64,000 nt of DNA from Enterobacillus tribolii (GTDB taxonomy: Bacteria > Pseudomonadota > Gammaproteobacteria > Enterobacterales > Enterobacteriaceae): contig NZ_QRAP01000005.1 in the NCBI RefSeq assembly GCF_003363015.1, positions 1-64,000 on the forward strand, given 5' to 3'. Both the position numbers and the translations under genes were made by a program. Each line of letters opens with the position of its first letter. The stretch's first letter is position 1. Under the pieces are notes generated by a model. That model did not search any database. It was not told where the DNA came from and saw nothing but the letters and a program-made list of their open reading frames with translations. Shown piece after piece: positions 19,430 to 31,577 of the stretch.

Positions 19430-22400
19430 TTAGTCAAATTCCAGTTCAACCTGTTCATTACCCACCAGAGTACGCAGATCCACTAACAGGCGATCGGTCG
19501 GCGTTACCCGCCAGCTCGCGCCGAACCGGAGCCTGGCGCGCGCGTCATCACGCTGATAGTAAAGATGAACCGGAATCGTCCCCGATCGATGGGGTTCCAA
19601 CGATTCGCGAAGACGGTTTAAAAGCTGGTCATCAATTTGCCTGTCAGTCAGCGAGATAGCAAGCCCGCGCGCGTATTTTTCGCGTGCCTCGCTAATATCC
19701 ATTAACTCACGGACCATCATTTTAAGTCCGCCGCTAAAGTCATCAAAGCTGACCTGCCCGCTGGCAATCAGGATACGGTCTTTCTCCAGCAAATGCTGGT
19801 ACTTATCTAACGCTTCGGTAAATAACATCGCTTCCAGACGACCGGAACGGTCATCCAGCGTGCACACGCCGATGCGGTTCCCGCGTTTGGTGGTCATCAC
19901 GCGCGCGGCGACCACCAGTCCTACCGCCGTGGTCATTTTACCCCGTTCCGTCGGATGCATGTCTTTCAGGCGCAATCCGCCGGCATAACGCTCAATCTCT
20001 TTGAGATATTGCGTAATCGGGTGACCGGTCAGGTACAGCCCCAGCGTTTCGCGCTCGCCGTCCAGCACCACCTGCATCGGCCACGGCGCCACGCTGCTGT
20101 ACGACTTCTCTACCTGCTCCGGCGCCTCCGCCAGTACGCCGAACATATCCGCCTGGCCGATGGCCTCCGCTTTCGCGTGCTGATCCGCCGCTTTCAGCGC
20201 ATCGTTGAGCGAATGCATCAACGCCGCGCGATGCGGCCCCAGGCGATCGAACGCACCGGACATAATCAGCTTCTCCAGCACACGCCGGTTCAGCTTCTTG
20301 GTGTCGGTTCGCGCACACAGGTCAAACAGCTCGCGGAAGTGACCTCCCTGATTACGCGCCTCGATAATGGCTTCGATCGGCCCTTCCCCGACGCCTTTAA
20401 TCGCGCCGATACCGTACACAATCTCATTGTCGTCATTGACGTGGAACTGGTACAGCCCGCTGTTGATTTCCGGCGGCAGAACCTTGAGCCCCATGCGCAG
20501 GCATTCATCCACCAGGCCCACCACCTTATCGGTGTTGTCCATATCCGCAGTCATGACCGCCGCCATAAACTCCGCCGGATAATGCGCTTTCAGCCACAGC
20601 GTCTGGTATGACACCAGCGCATAGGCCGCCGAGTGCGATTTGTTAAAGCCGTAACCCGCGAATTTCTCCACCAGGTCGAAGATTTTCATCGCCAGCTCGC
20701 CGTCGACGTTATTATTCTTCGCCCCGTCTTCGAACACGGATCGCTGCTTCGCCATCTCCTCAGGCTTTTTCTTACCCATGGCGCGGCGCAGCATGTCCGC
20801 CCCGCCCAGCGTATAGCCGGAAAGCACCTGGGCAATCTGCATCACCTGTTCCTGGTACAGGATAATGCCGTAGGTCGGCTCCAGTACCGGCTTCAGAGAC
20901 TCATGCTGCCACTGAATATCCGGGTAAGAGATTTCTTCACGCCCATGCTTACGGTCGATAAAGTTATCCACCATGCCAGACTGCAACGGCCCCGGACGGA
21001 ACAGAGCCACCAGAGCGATCATATCTTCGAAGCAGTCCGGCTTCAGGCGTTTGATCAGATCTTTCATGCCACGCGATTCAAGCTGGAATACCGCCGTGGT
21101 TTCCGCCCGTTGCAGCATGTCAAAACTCTTTTTGTCATCGAGCGGGATCGCCGCGATGTCCACCGGCTCCAGCCCCTGTTTCTCCCGCCGGGCGTTAATC
21201 ATATCCAGCGCCCAGTTAATGATAGTCAGGGTGCGCAGTCCGAGAAAGTCGAACTTCACCAGCCCGGCATATTCAACATCGTTTTTATCAAACTGGGTAA
21301 CGGGGTTATTGCCTTCGGCATCGCAATAAAGCGGCGCGAAGTCGGTGATTTTGGTCGGGGCGATAACTACCCCGCCGGCATGTTTACCGGCGTTGCGCGT
21401 CACGCCTTCCAGCTTGCGCGCCATATCGATGAGGGCTTTCACCTCTTCGTCGGCGTCGTAGATTTCCTGTAATTGCGGCTCGGCTTCAAATGCCTTGGCC
21501 AGCGTCATACCCGGATCGGGCGGCACCAGCTTGGAGATACGATCGACGAAGCCGTAAGGGTGGCCCAACACGCGCCCCACGTCGCGGATAACCGCCTTCG
21601 CCGCCATAGTACCGAACGTGATGATCTGCGATACCGCATCGCGGCCATACATGTCCGCCACGTGCTCAATCACCTGGTCGCGTTTTTCCATGCAAAAATC
21701 GACGTCGAAGTCGGGCATGGAGACACGTTCCGGGTTGAGGAAACGTTCGAACAGCAGGTCGAATTCCAGCGGGTCGAGATCGGTGATTTTCAGCGCGTAG
21801 GCCACCAGCGAACCGGCGCCGGATCCCCTGCCGGGACCGACCGGCACGCCGTTATCCTTCGACCACTGGATAAACTCCATTACGATCAGGAAGTAGCCGG
21901 GGAAGCCCATCTGGTTGATAACCTGAAGTTCGACCTCCAGGCGCTTATCATACTCAGGACGCTTCTGCGCACGCACCTCCGGGTCGGGATAGAGAAACTC
22001 CAGGCGCTCTTCCAGCCCTTCTTTGGATTTTACGACCAGGTAATCTTCCGTCGACATATCGCCGGTCGGGAACTGGGGCAGGAAGTATTCCCCCAGGCGG
22101 ATTGTTACGTTACAGCGTTTCGCGATTTCAACGCTGTTTTGCAGAGACTCCGGAATATCGGCAAACAGCTCGCACATCTGCTCTTCCGTGCGCATGTACT
22201 GTTGCGGGCTATAGTTTTTCGGCCGTTTCGGGTCGTCGAGGGTAAAACCGTCGTGAATGGCGACGCGAATTTCATGCGCGTCAAAATCGCTTTCATCAAT
22301 AAAGCGTACGTCGTTGGTCGCGACCAGCGGCAGGTTACGCGCCTGCGCCAGCTCAACCGCAAAATGCAGATAGCTTTCTTCGTCCGCGCGCCCGGTGCGG

Positions 22401-22912
22401 ATCAGTTCCAGGTAATAACGATCGGGGAAGTAGCGCTGATAGAACTCGACGCACTCGTTAACCATCGCCTGGTTACCGCGCAGCAGCATCTTGCCGACGT
22501 CGCCGTGGCGCGCGCCGGAGAGCAGGATCAGCCCCTCATTGTGTTCAATCAGCCATTCACGGTCGATAAAAGGCCCGGCTGCGCCGTAGCCCCGCTGGTA
22601 AGCCTGAGAAATCAGCAGCGTCAGGTGCTGATAACCGACATCATTGGCCGCCAGCACCGTCAGTTGAGACAGTTCGTCGCCCAGCATCTCGCTGCACACC
22701 AGAAAGTCGGCCCCGACGATCGGCTTGATGCCCGCGCTGTGCGCGCTCCCGTAAAACTTGACCAAACCACACAGGTTGGTGAAATCGGTAATCGCCAGGG
22801 CCGGCATCGCCAGCGCAGCGGCCTTCTTGACCAGAGGGCCGGTTTTCGCCACGCCGTCGATCATCGAAAAGTCACTGTGAACACGCAGATGGATAAAACG
22901 TGGTTCAGCCAT
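19430..22912 (-). CDS. dnaE: DNA polymerase III subunit alpha
   Basis: DnaE is the catalytic polymerase subunit of the replicative holoenzyme. The 1160 residues equal the E. coli length. An N-terminal PHP domain (begins [15 protein letters not shown]) is followed by the C-family polymerase core, whose catalytic aspartates are in PDFDVDFC (about 399-406). Tandem HhH and OB domains and a C-terminal tau-binding region complete it. It is intact, with no frameshift seen. Confidence 0.98.
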   Translation of the reverse strand: MAEPRFIHLRVHSDFSMIDGVAKTGPLVKKAAALAMPALAITDFTNLCGLVKFYGSAHSAGIKPIVGADFLVCSEMLGDELSQLTVLAANDVGYQHLTLLISQAYQRGYGAAGPFIDREWLIEHNEGLILLSGARHGDVGKMLLRGNQAMVNECVEFYQRYFPDRYYLELIRTGRADEESYLHFAVELAQARNLPLVATNDVRFIDESDFDAHEIRVAIHDGFTLDDPKRPKNYSPQQYMRTEEQMCELFADIPESLQNSVEIAKRCNVTIRLGEYFLPQFPTGDMSTEDYLVVKSKEGLEERLEFLYPDPEVRAQKRPEYDKRLEVELQVINQMGFPGYFLIVMEFIQWSKDNGVPVGPGRGSGAGSLVAYALKITDLDPLEFDLLFERFLNPERVSMPDFDVDFCMEKRDQVIEHVADMYGRDAVSQIITFGTMAAKAVIRDVGRVLGHPYGFVDRISKLVPPDPGMTLAKAFEAEPQLQEIYDADEEVKALIDMARKLEGVTRNAGKHAGGVVIAPTKITDFAPLYCDAEGNNPVTQFDKNDVEYAGLVKFDFLGLRTLTIINWALDMINARREKQGLEPVDIAAIPLDDKKSFDMLQRAETTAVFQLESRGMKDLIKRLKPDCFEDMIALVALFRPGPLQSGMVDNFIDRKHGREEISYPDIQWQHESLKPVLEPTYGIILYQEQVMQIAQVLSGYTLGGADMLRRAMGKKKPEEMAKQRSVFEDGAKNNNVDGELAMKIFDLVEKFAGYGFNKSHSAAYALVSYQTLWLKAHYPAEFMAAVMTADMDNTDKVVGLVDECLRMGLKVLPPEINSGLYQFHVNDDNEIVYGIGAIKGVGEGPIEAIIEARNQGGHFRELFDLCARTDTKKLNRRVLEKLIMSGAFDRLGPHRAALMHSLNDALKAADQHAKAEAIGQADMFGVLAEAPEQVEKSYSSVAPWPMQVVLDGERETLGLYLTGHPITQYLKEIERYAGGLRLKDMHPTERGKMTTAVGLVVAARVMTTKRGNRIGVCTLDDRSGRLEAMLFTEALDKYQHLLEKDRILIASGQVSFDDFSGGLKMMVRELMDISEAREKYARGLAISLTDRQIDDQLLNRLRESLEPHRSGTIPVHLYYQRDDARARLRFGASWRVTPTDRLLVDLRTLVGNEQVELEFD

Positions 22913-22961
22913 AAATCAATTATCCGTGTGAAAATAAACGTTCTGTCAGCGGGAAAACCCG

Positions 22962-23558
22962 TTACGCCAGGCCGAGCGCTTTCTTAACCGGCGCAAAACT
23001 GCGGCGATGATGTTCCGTCGCGCCAAGGCGCGCCAGTTGCTCCAGATGATAGGCTGTCGGATACCCTTTGTGCTGGGCAAAGCCATATTCGGGATAGAGG
23101 GTATCCAGCTCCGCCATTTCGCGGTCGCGGGTGACCTTCGCCACAATGGATGCGGCGCTGATCTCCGCTACCAGGCTGTCGCCCTTCACCACGGCCTGCG
23201 ACGGCATCGGCAGCCTGGGGCAGCGGTTGCCGTCAATCAGCACCATATCCGGCGTCACGGAAAGACCGGCCACGGCGCGCTGCATCGCCAGCATGGTGGC
23301 ATGCAAAATATTCAGTGTGTCGATCTCATGCGGTTCGGCCCGACCCAGGCTCCAGCAAAGCGCCTTTTCGAGGATTTCGCCATACAGCGCTTCACGGCGC
23401 TTTTCGCTGAGTTTTTTGGAGTCCGCCAGGCCGGCAATCGGCCGGGCCGGGTCAAGAATCACCGCCGCGGTTACCACCGCGCCGACCAACGGCCCGCGGC
23501 CGACTTCATCAACGCCGGCAATACGGTCCGCAAGGGGATAAACAAAGTTTCCGCTCAT
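22962..23558 (-). CDS. rnhB: Ribonuclease HII
   Basis: RNase HII cuts RNA in RNA-DNA hybrids and initiates removal of single ribonucleotides from DNA. The ATG at 23558 overlaps the lpxB stop by 4 bases (ATGA) and gives 198 residues, the E. coli length. The catalytic motif [12 protein letters not shown] lies near residues 14-25. [12 protein letters not shown] and the later aspartates of the active site are also present. Confidence 0.96.
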   Translation of the reverse strand: MSGNFVYPLADRIAGVDEVGRGPLVGAVVTAAVILDPARPIAGLADSKKLSEKRREALYGEILEKALCWSLGRAEPHEIDTLNILHATMLAMQRAVAGLSVTPDMVLIDGNRCPRLPMPSQAVVKGDSLVAEISAASIVAKVTRDREMAELDTLYPEYGFAQHKGYPTAYHLEQLARLGATEHHRRSFAPVKKALGLA

Positions 23559-24703
23559 CGTTGCGCCAGCTCCAGTACGGCCTGCGCGGCCTGTTCGTCC
23601 GCACCGCAACGAATCTGCCGGTGCAGCTCAAGGAAAGTCTGCTTCAGCCGTTCCACTTCATCTCCGCCCTGCAACAGCGGCATCAACGCATCAGCCAGCT
23701 TGTCCGGCACGCAGTCATGCTGCAACAGTTCAGTCACCAGCTCACGGCCCGCCAGCAGATTCGGCAAAGAGACGTAGTCGGTTTTTACCAACCGCTCCGC
23801 CAGCCAGAACGTGAACGGCTTCATCCGGTAGCCGACAACCATCGGGCATTTCGCCAGCATGCACTCCAGCGCGGCGGTGCCGGAAGCCAATAACGCGGCG
23901 TCGCTGGCATACATGGCGTTGCGGGCCTGACCGTCCAGCAGATGCGCCGGTAAGTCGGGCGCGATCTCCGCCTTAATACGCTCAAACTGCTCACGCCGTT
24001 TGGCGTTGACCAGCGGCACGACCACTTCCAGAGCCGGATAGCGTTCACGCAGCAACAGCGCCGTTTTCAGAAAATCAGCGCTGAGCATCTCGACTTCCGC
24101 ATGACGGCTGCCGGGCAACAGGGCCAGACACTGAGCGTCCGGGGCAATTCCCAGCTCGCGGCGTGCGGCCTGTTTATCCGGGTTGAGCGGCATGGCATCT
24201 GCCATGGTGTGGCCGATGAAACGGCATGGAACGTTGAAACGATCGTAAAACGCTTTTTCAAAAGGCAGAAACGCCAGCACCAGATCGGTGGCCTTCCCTA
24301 TTTTGAAAACACGCTTCTGACGCCAGGCCCAAACGGAAGGACTGACATAGTGAATGGTGCGGATGCCGCGCTGCTTCAGGCGCCCCTCCAGCGTAATATT
24401 GAAATCCGGCGCATCGATACCGACAAATACATCCGGACGCAGTTCGCTGAAGCGTTGCGTCAGTTCACGACGGATCTTCAGCAGGCGCGGCAGGCGTTCC
24501 AGCACTTCCACCACGCCCATCACCGCCAGCTCTTCCATCTCAAACCACGCTTCGCAGCCTTCAGCCTGCATCAGCGGCCCCGCCACGCCGACGAAACGGG
24601 CATCGGGATGGCGTGCCTTCAGCGCACGGATTAACCCGGCGCCGAGAATATCGCCGGAGGTCTCCCCGGCGACGATACCGATTGTCAGCTCACGTACCGG
24701 CAT
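23555..24703 (-). CDS. lpxB: Lipid-A-disaccharide synthase
   Basis: LpxB is a GT19-family peripheral membrane glycosyltransferase. It joins UDP-2,3-diacylglucosamine and lipid X to form the lipid A disaccharide. The 382 residues match E. coli, with the N-terminal [14 protein letters not shown] segment and the conserved PSVWAWR and [11 protein letters not shown] stretches. It is 3 bases downstream of lpxA and overlaps rnhB. Confidence 0.97.
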   Translation of the reverse strand: MPVRELTIGIVAGETSGDILGAGLIRALKARHPDARFVGVAGPLMQAEGCEAWFEMEELAVMGVVEVLERLPRLLKIRRELTQRFSELRPDVFVGIDAPDFNITLEGRLKQRGIRTIHYVSPSVWAWRQKRVFKIGKATDLVLAFLPFEKAFYDRFNVPCRFIGHTMADAMPLNPDKQAARRELGIAPDAQCLALLPGSRHAEVEMLSADFLKTALLLRERYPALEVVVPLVNAKRREQFERIKAEIAPDLPAHLLDGQARNAMYASDAALLASGTAALECMLAKCPMVVGYRMKPFTFWLAERLVKTDYVSLPNLLAGRELVTELLQHDCVPDKLADALMPLLQGGDEVERLKQTFLELHRQIRCGADEQAAQAVLELAQR

Positions 24704-24706
24704 GGA

Positions 24707-25495
24707 TTAACGGATGATACCGCGGGTAGAACGGGCGAAGAAATCCATGAACAGCTGAACGGCAGGCTGCTGCTGTGCCAGCGCTTCAATTTCCGGCTTC
24801 GCTTCTTCCAGCGTTTTTCCGCTGCGGTACAGCGTCTTATACGCGGCGCGAATCGCGTGCAGGGCATCTTTTTCGAACCCGCGACGCTTCAGCCCTTCAA
24901 TGTTCAGGCCGAACGGCGTGGCGTGGTTGCCCTGGGCGATCACGTACGGAGGAACATCCTGCGCCACGCCGGAACAACCGCCGACCATCACGTGCGCGCC
25001 GATGATGCAGAACTGGTGCACCGCCGTCATGCCGCCGATGATAGCGAAATCGTCAACGCTGACGTGCCCGCCCAGCGTGGCGTTGTTGGCGAGAATACAA
25101 CGGTTGCCGACCACGCAGTCATGCGCGATGTGCGTATTCACCATCAACAGGTTATCGTTACCGACCTTCGTCAGCCCGCCGCCCTGCTCGGTACCGCGGT
25201 GGATCGTCACGCTTTCACGGATGCGGTTGCGATCGCCGATTTCCACGCGGGTCGGCTCACCGGCATACTTCAGATCCTGGTTAACCTCACCGATGGAGGC
25301 AAACTGGAAAATCTGATTTTCACGCCCGATGCGGGTAATACCGTTTACCACCACGTGGGATTTCAGAAACGTCCCTTCGCCGATCTCCACCTGGGAGCCG
25401 ACGTAGCAAAACGGACCGATGTGCGCACCGGCGCCGATAACGGCACCTTCTTCAACGATGGCACTCGGGTGGACAAAGGCGGTGTTGTCAATCAC
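24707..25495 (-). CDS. lpxA: UDP-N-acetylglucosamine acyltransferase
   Basis: LpxA starts lipid A synthesis by transferring a 3-hydroxyacyl chain from ACP to UDP-GlcNAc. The 262-residue protein is built of hexapeptide repeats forming a left-handed beta helix. It carries the catalytic histidine in the [10 protein letters not shown] segment (about residue 125). A helical C-terminal tail follows. It is packed 3 bases from both neighbours, fabZ and lpxB. Confidence 0.97.
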   Translation of the reverse strand: MIDNTAFVHPSAIVEEGAVIGAGAHIGPFCYVGSQVEIGEGTFLKSHVVVNGITRIGRENQIFQFASIGEVNQDLKYAGEPTRVEIGDRNRIRESVTIHRGTEQGGGLTKVGNDNLLMVNTHIAHDCVVGNRCILANNATLGGHVSVDDFAIIGGMTAVHQFCIIGAHVMVGGCSGVAQDVPPYVIAQGNHATPFGLNIEGLKRRGFEKDALHAIRAAYKTLYRSGKTLEEAKPEIEALAQQQPAVQLFMDFFARSTRGIIR

Positions 25496-25498
25496 GTA

Positions 25499-25954
25499 TT
25501 AAGCCTCCCGGCTGCGGGCACACATCATGGAAGCTTCGCAGACGATCTTGCCGTCAACTTTCGCTACACCATTAAAACGGGCGACGCCGCGGCGTTCTTT
25601 CAGGAATTCAACTTCCAGGATCATTTGATCACCCGGCTGTACAGGACGCTTGAAGCGCGCGTCATCAATACCGGCAAAGTAATACAGTTCACCCGGCTCC
25701 AGTTTACCGGCACTCTTAAACGCCAGAATCCCTGTGGCCTGCGCCATCGCTTCGAGAATCAGCACGCCGGGGAAAATCGGCTTGCCGGGGAAATGCCCCT
25801 GGAAAAAAGGTTCGTTAAAAGACACGTTTTTAACGGCACGTAAAAACTTGCCTTCTTCGAAGTCCAGAACGCGATCCACCAGCAGGAACGGATAGCGGTG
25901 CGGTAATAATTCAAGGATCTCAGCGATATCGAGAGTATGAGTGTCAGTTGTCAA
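25499..25954 (-). CDS. fabZ: (3R)-hydroxyacyl-ACP dehydratase FabZ
   Basis: FabZ dehydrates beta-hydroxyacyl-ACP in fatty-acid elongation and competes with LpxA and LpxD for the same substrate pool. I chose the TTG at 25954: AGGAAG lies 7 bases upstream and the product is 151 residues, as in E. coli, where fabZ also starts with TTG. Catalytic H54 and E68 lie in the [11 protein letters not shown] and LILEAMAQ segments. Confidence 0.94.
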   Translation of the reverse strand: MTTDTHTLDIAEILELLPHRYPFLLVDRVLDFEEGKFLRAVKNVSFNEPFFQGHFPGKPIFPGVLILEAMAQATGILAFKSAGKLEPGELYYFAGIDDARFKRPVQPGDQMILEVEFLKERRGVARFNGVAKVDGKIVCEASMMCARSREA

Positions 25955-25992
25955 AATACTCTTCCTGTCCAAAACGGTTGAAAATTAACAAC

Positions 25993-26032
25993 GCGACCTG
26001 CCCCTGTCCATCACTGGTTCGGGGCAGGTCGC
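25993..26032. repeat. 12-bp inverted repeat between lpxD and fabZ
   Basis: GCGACCTGCCCC (25993-26004) and GGGGCAGGTCGC (26021-26032) form a perfect 12-bp stem with a 16-base loop. No T run follows on either strand, so it is not a classic terminator. It sits in the 119-base lpxD-fabZ gap, the widest gap in the lpxD-rnhB cluster, and may stabilise or process the mRNA. Confidence 0.6.
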
Positions 26033-26073
26033 AATCAAATTGAAATCACGGCGTCAAAGCGCCGTCAGGGCGC

Positions 26074-27096
26074 TCAGTCGTTATTGACTTTTTTTTCTAC
26101 GGCTTTGAGACGCTTATTGATTTCATCAATATTCATCACCAACGCCGCGGTTTTGCGCCACGCTTTGTTCGGCTGCAGCGGTATGCCTGAAGAGTAGATA
26201 CCGGGTTCGGTAATAGGACGCATCACCATCCCCATACCGGTTACGACGGCCTGGTCGCAGATCTCCATATGACCGTTGATCACGCTGGCACCGCCAATCT
26301 GGCAGTAGCGACCAATCTTCAGGCTGCCGGCCATGATAACACCACCGGCAACCGCCGTATTGTCGCCAATCGTGACGTTATGTGCAATCTGGCATTGATT
26401 ATCGATGATCACGCCGTTGCCGATCACCGTGTCGTCAAGCGCGCCGCGGTCGATCGTGGTACAGGCGCCGATTTCGACGCGATCGCCGATACGTACGCTG
26501 CCCAATTGCGGGATCTTAACCCAATTGCCGCGGTCATTCGCATAGCCAAAACCGTCCGCGCCAATCACCGTATTGGACTGAATCAGGCATTTCTCCCCGA
26601 TTTCCACCTGGTGATAAACACTGACGTTGGCCCACAAACGCGTACCCGCACCAATTTTAGTAAACTTCCCGATAAAGCAACCGGCACCGATGACAACGCC
26701 ATCGCCTAACTCAACACCTTCTTCGATCACCGCATTCGCGCCAACGGACACGTTAGCGCCCAAACGGGCGGCGGGAGAAATCACGGCGCTGGGCGCGATA
26801 TCACTGGCCGGCGACGGCGTGGTATCCATGATTTGCGCCATCAGGGCGTAAGTCAGGTAGGGATTTTTCACCACCAGCGCGGGCGTGTGGCAGTAGGGCA
26901 GATCCGCTTGCGTCAGCACGACGGCGCCTGCTTCGCAGGAGGCCAGTTGCTCACGATAGCGACTGTTAGACAGAAAAGTGATGTGCTGCGGTTTCGCTGA
27001 ATGCATTGAGGCGACGCCGGTGATGACAAGATCGCCATCACCGTGAAGCTCTGCATTCAACTGCTGAGCAAGCTCAGCAAGTCGAATTGAAGGCAT
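26074..27096 (-). CDS. lpxD: UDP-3-O-(3-hydroxyacyl)glucosamine N-acyltransferase
   Basis: LpxD adds the second 3-hydroxyacyl chain in lipid A synthesis. The 340 residues comprise an N-terminal uridine-binding domain (about 1-100), a long hexapeptide-repeat beta helix and a C-terminal helical tail ending [13 protein letters not shown]. The catalytic histidine is expected in the [15 protein letters not shown] stretch (about residue 240). It is 3 bases downstream of skp, as in the E. coli bamA-skp-lpxD-fabZ order. Confidence 0.97.
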   Translation of the reverse strand: MPSIRLAELAQQLNAELHGDGDLVITGVASMHSAKPQHITFLSNSRYREQLASCEAGAVVLTQADLPYCHTPALVVKNPYLTYALMAQIMDTTPSPASDIAPSAVISPAARLGANVSVGANAVIEEGVELGDGVVIGAGCFIGKFTKIGAGTRLWANVSVYHQVEIGEKCLIQSNTVIGADGFGYANDRGNWVKIPQLGSVRIGDRVEIGACTTIDRGALDDTVIGNGVIIDNQCQIAHNVTIGDNTAVAGGVIMAGSLKIGRYCQIGGASVINGHMEICDQAVVTGMGMVMRPITEPGIYSSGIPLQPNKAWRKTAALVMNIDEINKRLKAVEKKVNND

Positions 27097-27099
27097 GCC

Positions 27100-27597
27100 T
27101 TATTTAACCTGTTTCAGCACCAGAGCGGTGATGTCGTCGGAAGAGTTGAAGTAGGCCGTTGCGTTGGCATCGATAACCAGATCATAGCCTTTGCTCTTGG
27201 CAACGCTGCTAACGGCATCCTGAATACGCTTCAACAGCTTGTTACGCTCTTCCATCTGGCGACGGCGGTTGTCCTGCTCAAAAGACTGGGCCTTCTGAGT
27301 AAAGGTTTCACGCTTCGCCATGATATCTTTTTCCAGCTTGCTGCGCTCGCTGGCCTTCATGGTAGAGCCATCACGCTGCAGCTTCTGAACTTTGGTCTGC
27401 AGGTCACGCTCCATACCCTGCAACTCGGTTGCACGGCTTTTGAACTCATTTTCCAGTTGCTTACCGATTGCCTCGCGTTGTGGCAGTTGCTGGAAGATGC
27501 TGGTCACGTTAACGATAGCGATTTTCTCGGCTGCCTGAACACCGGCGGAAACAGCCATTGCCAAACCCAGACCCGCCGCATATAACCACTTTTTCAA
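27100..27597 (-). CDS. skp: Periplasmic chaperone Skp (OmpH)
   Basis: Skp is a trimeric jellyfish-shaped chaperone that holds unfolded outer-membrane proteins for delivery to BamA. I chose the TTG at 27597 because AAGGAG lies 6 bases upstream and the product begins [13 protein letters not shown], as in E. coli. It has 165 residues. A signal peptide ends near VQA (22). The long lysine/glutamate-rich middle forms the coiled-coil tentacles. Confidence 0.94.
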   Translation of the reverse strand: MKKWLYAAGLGLAMAVSAGVQAAEKIAIVNVTSIFQQLPQREAIGKQLENEFKSRATELQGMERDLQTKVQKLQRDGSTMKASERSKLEKDIMAKRETFTQKAQSFEQDNRRRQMEERNKLLKRIQDAVSSVAKSKGYDLVIDANATAYFNSSDDITALVLKQVK

Positions 27598-27715
27598 TTT
27601 CAACTCCTTACCATCACCTCGTGTCATCGACACATATCAGCACAACACCGTTCAAACGAACCACCCAGGACATCTTAACGAGGACCGGCCCCGACGGTGT
27701 TTATGCATTCTGATA

Positions 27716-27733
27716 TGGGGGCCGCAACCCCCA
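27716..27733 (-). repeat. Small G/C hairpin between bamA and skp
   Basis: TGGGGG and CCCCCA form a 6-bp stem with a 6-base loop in the 154-base bamA-skp gap. No T run follows on the minus strand. It may attenuate or protect the bamA 3' end; no more can be said. Confidence 0.4.
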
Positions 27734-27751
27734 ATCTTATCTATCAGGATA

Positions 27752-30160
27752 TTACCAAGTCTTGCCGATGTTGAACTGGAATTGCTCTGATTTATCCCCG
27801 TCGTACTTTTTGACCGGCTGGGCGTATGAGAACACCAGCGGTCCGAGCGGAGACATCCACTGCAATGCCAGACCGGCAGACATACGGATGTTACCCGGAT
27901 CGCTGTAATCCGGAATGCCCTGAGAACTACAGCTGGCCATGCCGCACACGTTGTTGTCCCAGTTGGTATCCCACACCGTACCCGCGTCAAAGAAGATCGA
28001 AGTACGCAAAGAGTTGGCGTATTTCTCACCCACGAACGGCGTCGGCGTGATCAGCTCCAGGCTGGCGACCGCCATCGCGTTGCCGCCCACCGCGTCGTTA
28101 TCGTCAGTCTTATCCATGTTCACTGAGCCGTCATCGTTCAGATAAACCGCTTTCGGACCGATGTTGTTGGACTGGAAGCCACGCACGGTGCTTGAACCAC
28201 CGCCGTAGAAGTTCTCATAGAACGGCATTTCTTTGCCGCCCAGCCCGTCGCCGTAGCCCAAACGGGTACGGCCCAGAACCACCCACTTATGGTCATCGTC
28301 GATAGGCAGATAGCTCTGGCTGTCGAAGGTTACCTTGTAGTATTCGTTGTCTGAACCCGGGATCGTGACTTTACCGTTCAGTGAAGCCCGGTTGCCCGCC
28401 GTCGGGAAGAAGCCGCGGTCGAGGTTGTTATACGTCCAGCCGGCGGTCAGGTTGAAGTCGTCGGCGTCAAAGCTGGACTTGCCGCTGTCGCTCGGTTTTT
28501 CACCCATGGAGTCCAGATAACGCCACATGGCGATCTGCGGCTGCATGTCGGACAGGCTGTTATGAACGTAGCCCAGACCAACACGCAACGAGTTATTCTC
28601 GTTAACCGGGAAGCCCAGCGTACCGTCTACACCATAGCTGCTGTTGGTATAATCAGACAGGTCGGCGTCATCAGCCTTAAAGTCATTATAGAAGATGCGC
28701 CCGCCCAGGCTGACGCCGTCAACCGTAAAGTACGGGTTGGTCATGGAGAATTCAGCGTAGGTCTGGTAATCGTTCTTGGTACCGCTGATGCCGACGGTAT
28801 TCCCCGTACCCAGCCAGTTTTCCTGCTGAACGCCGACCTGGAAGCTGACGCCGCTTTCCGTACCGTAGCCAACCCCGAAGTTGAAGGTACCGGTGTTACG
28901 TTCTTTCACCCGGTAGACCACGTCAACCTGATCCGGCGATCCCGGTACACGCTGGGTGTCTACGTCAACGGTTTCAAAGTAACCCAGACGGTTCAGACGC
29001 TCTTTACCCTGGTCGACGAGATCGCCGCCCAGCCAGGAGCCTTCCATCTGGCGCATTTCACGGCGCAGAACGGAGTCCTTACTGACGTCGTTGCCTTCAA
29101 AACGGATACGGCGCACGTAGTAACGGTTGCCCGCATCTACGTTCATATGCAGTTTAACGGTCTTATCCGCGTCGTTGATTTCAGGTTGGGTCATGACACG
29201 CGGATAAGCGTAACCATAGCGGCCCAACAGCTTCTTAACGCCGTCTTCCATCTTGGTCACTTTCGTGCCGTTGTACAGCTCGCCCGGCTCAACCTTGGTG
29301 AGGTTGGTAATTTCCGCGCTGTAACCTGCCAGGTTGCCGTTCACATCAACGCCGGCCAGCTTGTATTGATCGCCTTCGGTGATGTTGATGGTGATGTAGA
29401 TGCCTTTTTTATCCGGCGTCAGACTGACCTGGGTGGAGTCGATGTTGAAGCGGGCATAGCCGCGATCGAGATAGAAGCTGCGCAGCGTTTCGAGGTCGCC
29501 GGAAAGCTTCTGTTTTTGATATTTACGGTCGGCGACCAGGTTCCACCACGGCACGTCATCGCGCAGTTGGAAACGGGAAACCAGTTCTTCTGTGCTGAAC
29601 GCATGGTTACCGACGATGTTGATCTGCTGAATTTTCGCAGACATCCCTTCGGTAAAGACCAGCTTCAGGTCAACACGGTTACGCGGCAGCGGGGTAACGA
29701 CGGCTTTAACCGACGCACTGTATTTCCCCACGCTGTAGTAGAAGTCTTCCAGACCTTTTTCGATGCTGGAAAGCATGGTGCGGTCGAGCGCCTCGCCCAC
29801 ACGCACGCCGGAAGCCTCAAGGTTCTGCTTCAGCATATCGTCTTTCACCGACTTGTTGCCGGAGAAGGTAATGCTGGCAATCGTGGGACGTTCCTTGACC
29901 TGAACGATCAACGTATTACCATCACGCAGAACGCGGACATCCTCGAAGTTCCCTGAGGCATACAGCGCGCGAATGGTATTACTGAGATCTTCGTCATTGA
30001 CGGTATCACCCACACGAACCGGCATATTAAGCAATGCCGCACCGACGGCGACTCGCTGCAGGCCTTCGAAATGAATGTCCTTCACTACGAACCCGTCTGC
30101 ACCGTATACGGTGGCGCTGCCAAACAGCAGCGACGCTATAAGCAACTTTTTCATCGCCAT
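27752..30160 (-). CDS. bamA: Outer-membrane protein assembly factor BamA
   Basis: BamA is the Omp85-family core of the BAM complex that folds beta-barrel proteins into the outer membrane. The 802-residue precursor has a signal peptide ([10 protein letters not shown] to about residue 20). Five POTRA domains (about 21-420) are followed by a 16-strand barrel. The conserved VRGF motif lies in [11 protein letters not shown], and the protein ends FNIGKTW, a terminal aromatic targeting signal. E. coli BamA is 810 residues. It lies 36 bases after rseP. Confidence 0.97.
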   Translation of the reverse strand: MAMKKLLIASLLFGSATVYGADGFVVKDIHFEGLQRVAVGAALLNMPVRVGDTVNDEDLSNTIRALYASGNFEDVRVLRDGNTLIVQVKERPTIASITFSGNKSVKDDMLKQNLEASGVRVGEALDRTMLSSIEKGLEDFYYSVGKYSASVKAVVTPLPRNRVDLKLVFTEGMSAKIQQINIVGNHAFSTEELVSRFQLRDDVPWWNLVADRKYQKQKLSGDLETLRSFYLDRGYARFNIDSTQVSLTPDKKGIYITINITEGDQYKLAGVDVNGNLAGYSAEITNLTKVEPGELYNGTKVTKMEDGVKKLLGRYGYAYPRVMTQPEINDADKTVKLHMNVDAGNRYYVRRIRFEGNDVSKDSVLRREMRQMEGSWLGGDLVDQGKERLNRLGYFETVDVDTQRVPGSPDQVDVVYRVKERNTGTFNFGVGYGTESGVSFQVGVQQENWLGTGNTVGISGTKNDYQTYAEFSMTNPYFTVDGVSLGGRIFYNDFKADDADLSDYTNSSYGVDGTLGFPVNENNSLRVGLGYVHNSLSDMQPQIAMWRYLDSMGEKPSDSGKSSFDADDFNLTAGWTYNNLDRGFFPTAGNRASLNGKVTIPGSDNEYYKVTFDSQSYLPIDDDHKWVVLGRTRLGYGDGLGGKEMPFYENFYGGGSSTVRGFQSNNIGPKAVYLNDDGSVNMDKTDDNDAVGGNAMAVASLELITPTPFVGEKYANSLRTSIFFDAGTVWDTNWDNNVCGMASCSSQGIPDYSDPGNIRMSAGLALQWMSPLGPLVFSYAQPVKKYDGDKSEQFQFNIGKTW

Positions 30161-30196
30161 CGTTGTTATACGTATTTCCTAACTAAATCCCGCGTG

Positions 30197-31552
30197 TTAC
30201 AGACGCGAGAAATCATTGAAAAGTGCAAGCCCCATTAACAACACCAGCAAAATCGAGCCAATGCGGTAACTAAAGTCCTGAACTCGCTCGGAAACTGGCC
30301 CACCCTTCAGCTTTTCTATCGCCAGGAAGAGCAAGTGACCCCCATCAAGCACCGGTAACGGAAACAGGTTTATGATGCCCAGATTGACGCTTATCAGCGC
30401 CAGAAACATCAAATAATACACCACTCCGTATTCCGCTGACATCCCTGCGCCTTGCGCGATCGAAATCGGCCCGCTCAGGTTATTCAGCTTTACGTCACCG
30501 GTTATCAGTTTTCCCAGCATGCTCACCGTTAACTTCATCAGTTGCCAGGTTTTTTCCCCGCCCTGATAGATGGCTGCAAACGGTCCATACTGACGAATCG
30601 TTTTATACTCCTCCGGCAGCGGCGTCACCTTCGGCGCCACGCCGGCAAAACCTTCTGTTTTTCCGCGGCCGACGGATTTTTCATCCGGCGTCAGCTGAAA
30701 AGACAGCGTACTTCCGTTGCGTTCCACATCCAGCGCAATCACCTGCCCCGGATTATCACGCACCCGTTTAACGAACGTCTGCCAACGTCCCAGCGGCTGA
30801 CCATCGACCTTAACGATCCGGTCGCCTGCCAGCAAACCCGCCCTGGCCGCCGCGGAGTCTTCCTGCACTTCGGCCAGCACCAGCTCAATCTGCGGCCCGC
30901 GCGGCACAATACCCAGCGAAACAACCGGGTCCTGCTTATCCGGCTCAAAAGCCCAGTGCGTCAGGTCCAATGTTTTCTCGCGCGTATTATTGCTGCCAAA
31001 CGGCGCGACAACAACTGTCGTTTGCGCATCGCCGATCTTACCGATCAACGCCAGACGCGCGGAATCCCAATCAGGCGTTTCGATACCGTCAACGGACTTT
31101 AGTTCCATTCCCGGCGAAATATCTGCCCGGGCGGCGATAGAATCCGGCACGATTTCAGCAATAACCGTCCGCACGCTGGGAACGCCGATAATGAACACCA
31201 GCCAGTAGGCAAAGACCGCGAACAAAAAGTTGGCGATAGGTCCGGCGCTGACGATCGCCGCACGCTGCAGCACCGTCTTATTATTAAACGCCCGGTGCCG
31301 CATCTCCGGCGCCACGCTTTCGACGCGCTCATCCAACATTTTAACGTATCCCCCGAGAGGGATCGCCGCGATAACGTATTCTGTACCCTGCCGATCGCGT
31401 TTACGCCACAATGCCTTGCCGAACCCGATGGAGAATCGTTCTACTTTTACACCACAGCGGCGCGCGACCCAGAAATGTCCGAATTCGTGCACGGTGATCA
31501 ACACACCCAACGCAATAATGAAAGCAACAAGGCTCCAAAGTATGTTCAGCAT
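30197..31552 (-). CDS. rseP: Site-2 metalloprotease RseP
   Basis: RseP is an inner-membrane zinc protease that cuts RseA within the membrane and so releases sigma-E in envelope stress. The 451 residues include HEFGH (22-26), two periplasmic PDZ domains (about 120-310) and the third zinc ligand in VLDGGH near residue 400. Four membrane segments are visible. It sits in the uppS-cdsA-rseP-bamA run. Confidence 0.97.
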   Translation of the reverse strand: MLNILWSLVAFIIALGVLITVHEFGHFWVARRCGVKVERFSIGFGKALWRKRDRQGTEYVIAAIPLGGYVKMLDERVESVAPEMRHRAFNNKTVLQRAAIVSAGPIANFLFAVFAYWLVFIIGVPSVRTVIAEIVPDSIAARADISPGMELKSVDGIETPDWDSARLALIGKIGDAQTTVVVAPFGSNNTREKTLDLTHWAFEPDKQDPVVSLGIVPRGPQIELVLAEVQEDSAAARAGLLAGDRIVKVDGQPLGRWQTFVKRVRDNPGQVIALDVERNGSTLSFQLTPDEKSVGRGKTEGFAGVAPKVTPLPEEYKTIRQYGPFAAIYQGGEKTWQLMKLTVSMLGKLITGDVKLNNLSGPISIAQGAGMSAEYGVVYYLMFLALISVNLGIINLFPLPVLDGGHLLFLAIEKLKGGPVSERVQDFSYRIGSILLVLLMGLALFNDFSRL

Positions 31553-31577
31553 TTTCTTATCCCCGCTCCGGCGCGCA

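Noticed and set aside
28562-29956. 464-codon open frame opposite bamA, with similar long frames opposite dnaE, cadA and lpxB
   Set aside because: These are antisense shadows of G+C-rich codon use; the sense-strand proteins are full-length and conserved.
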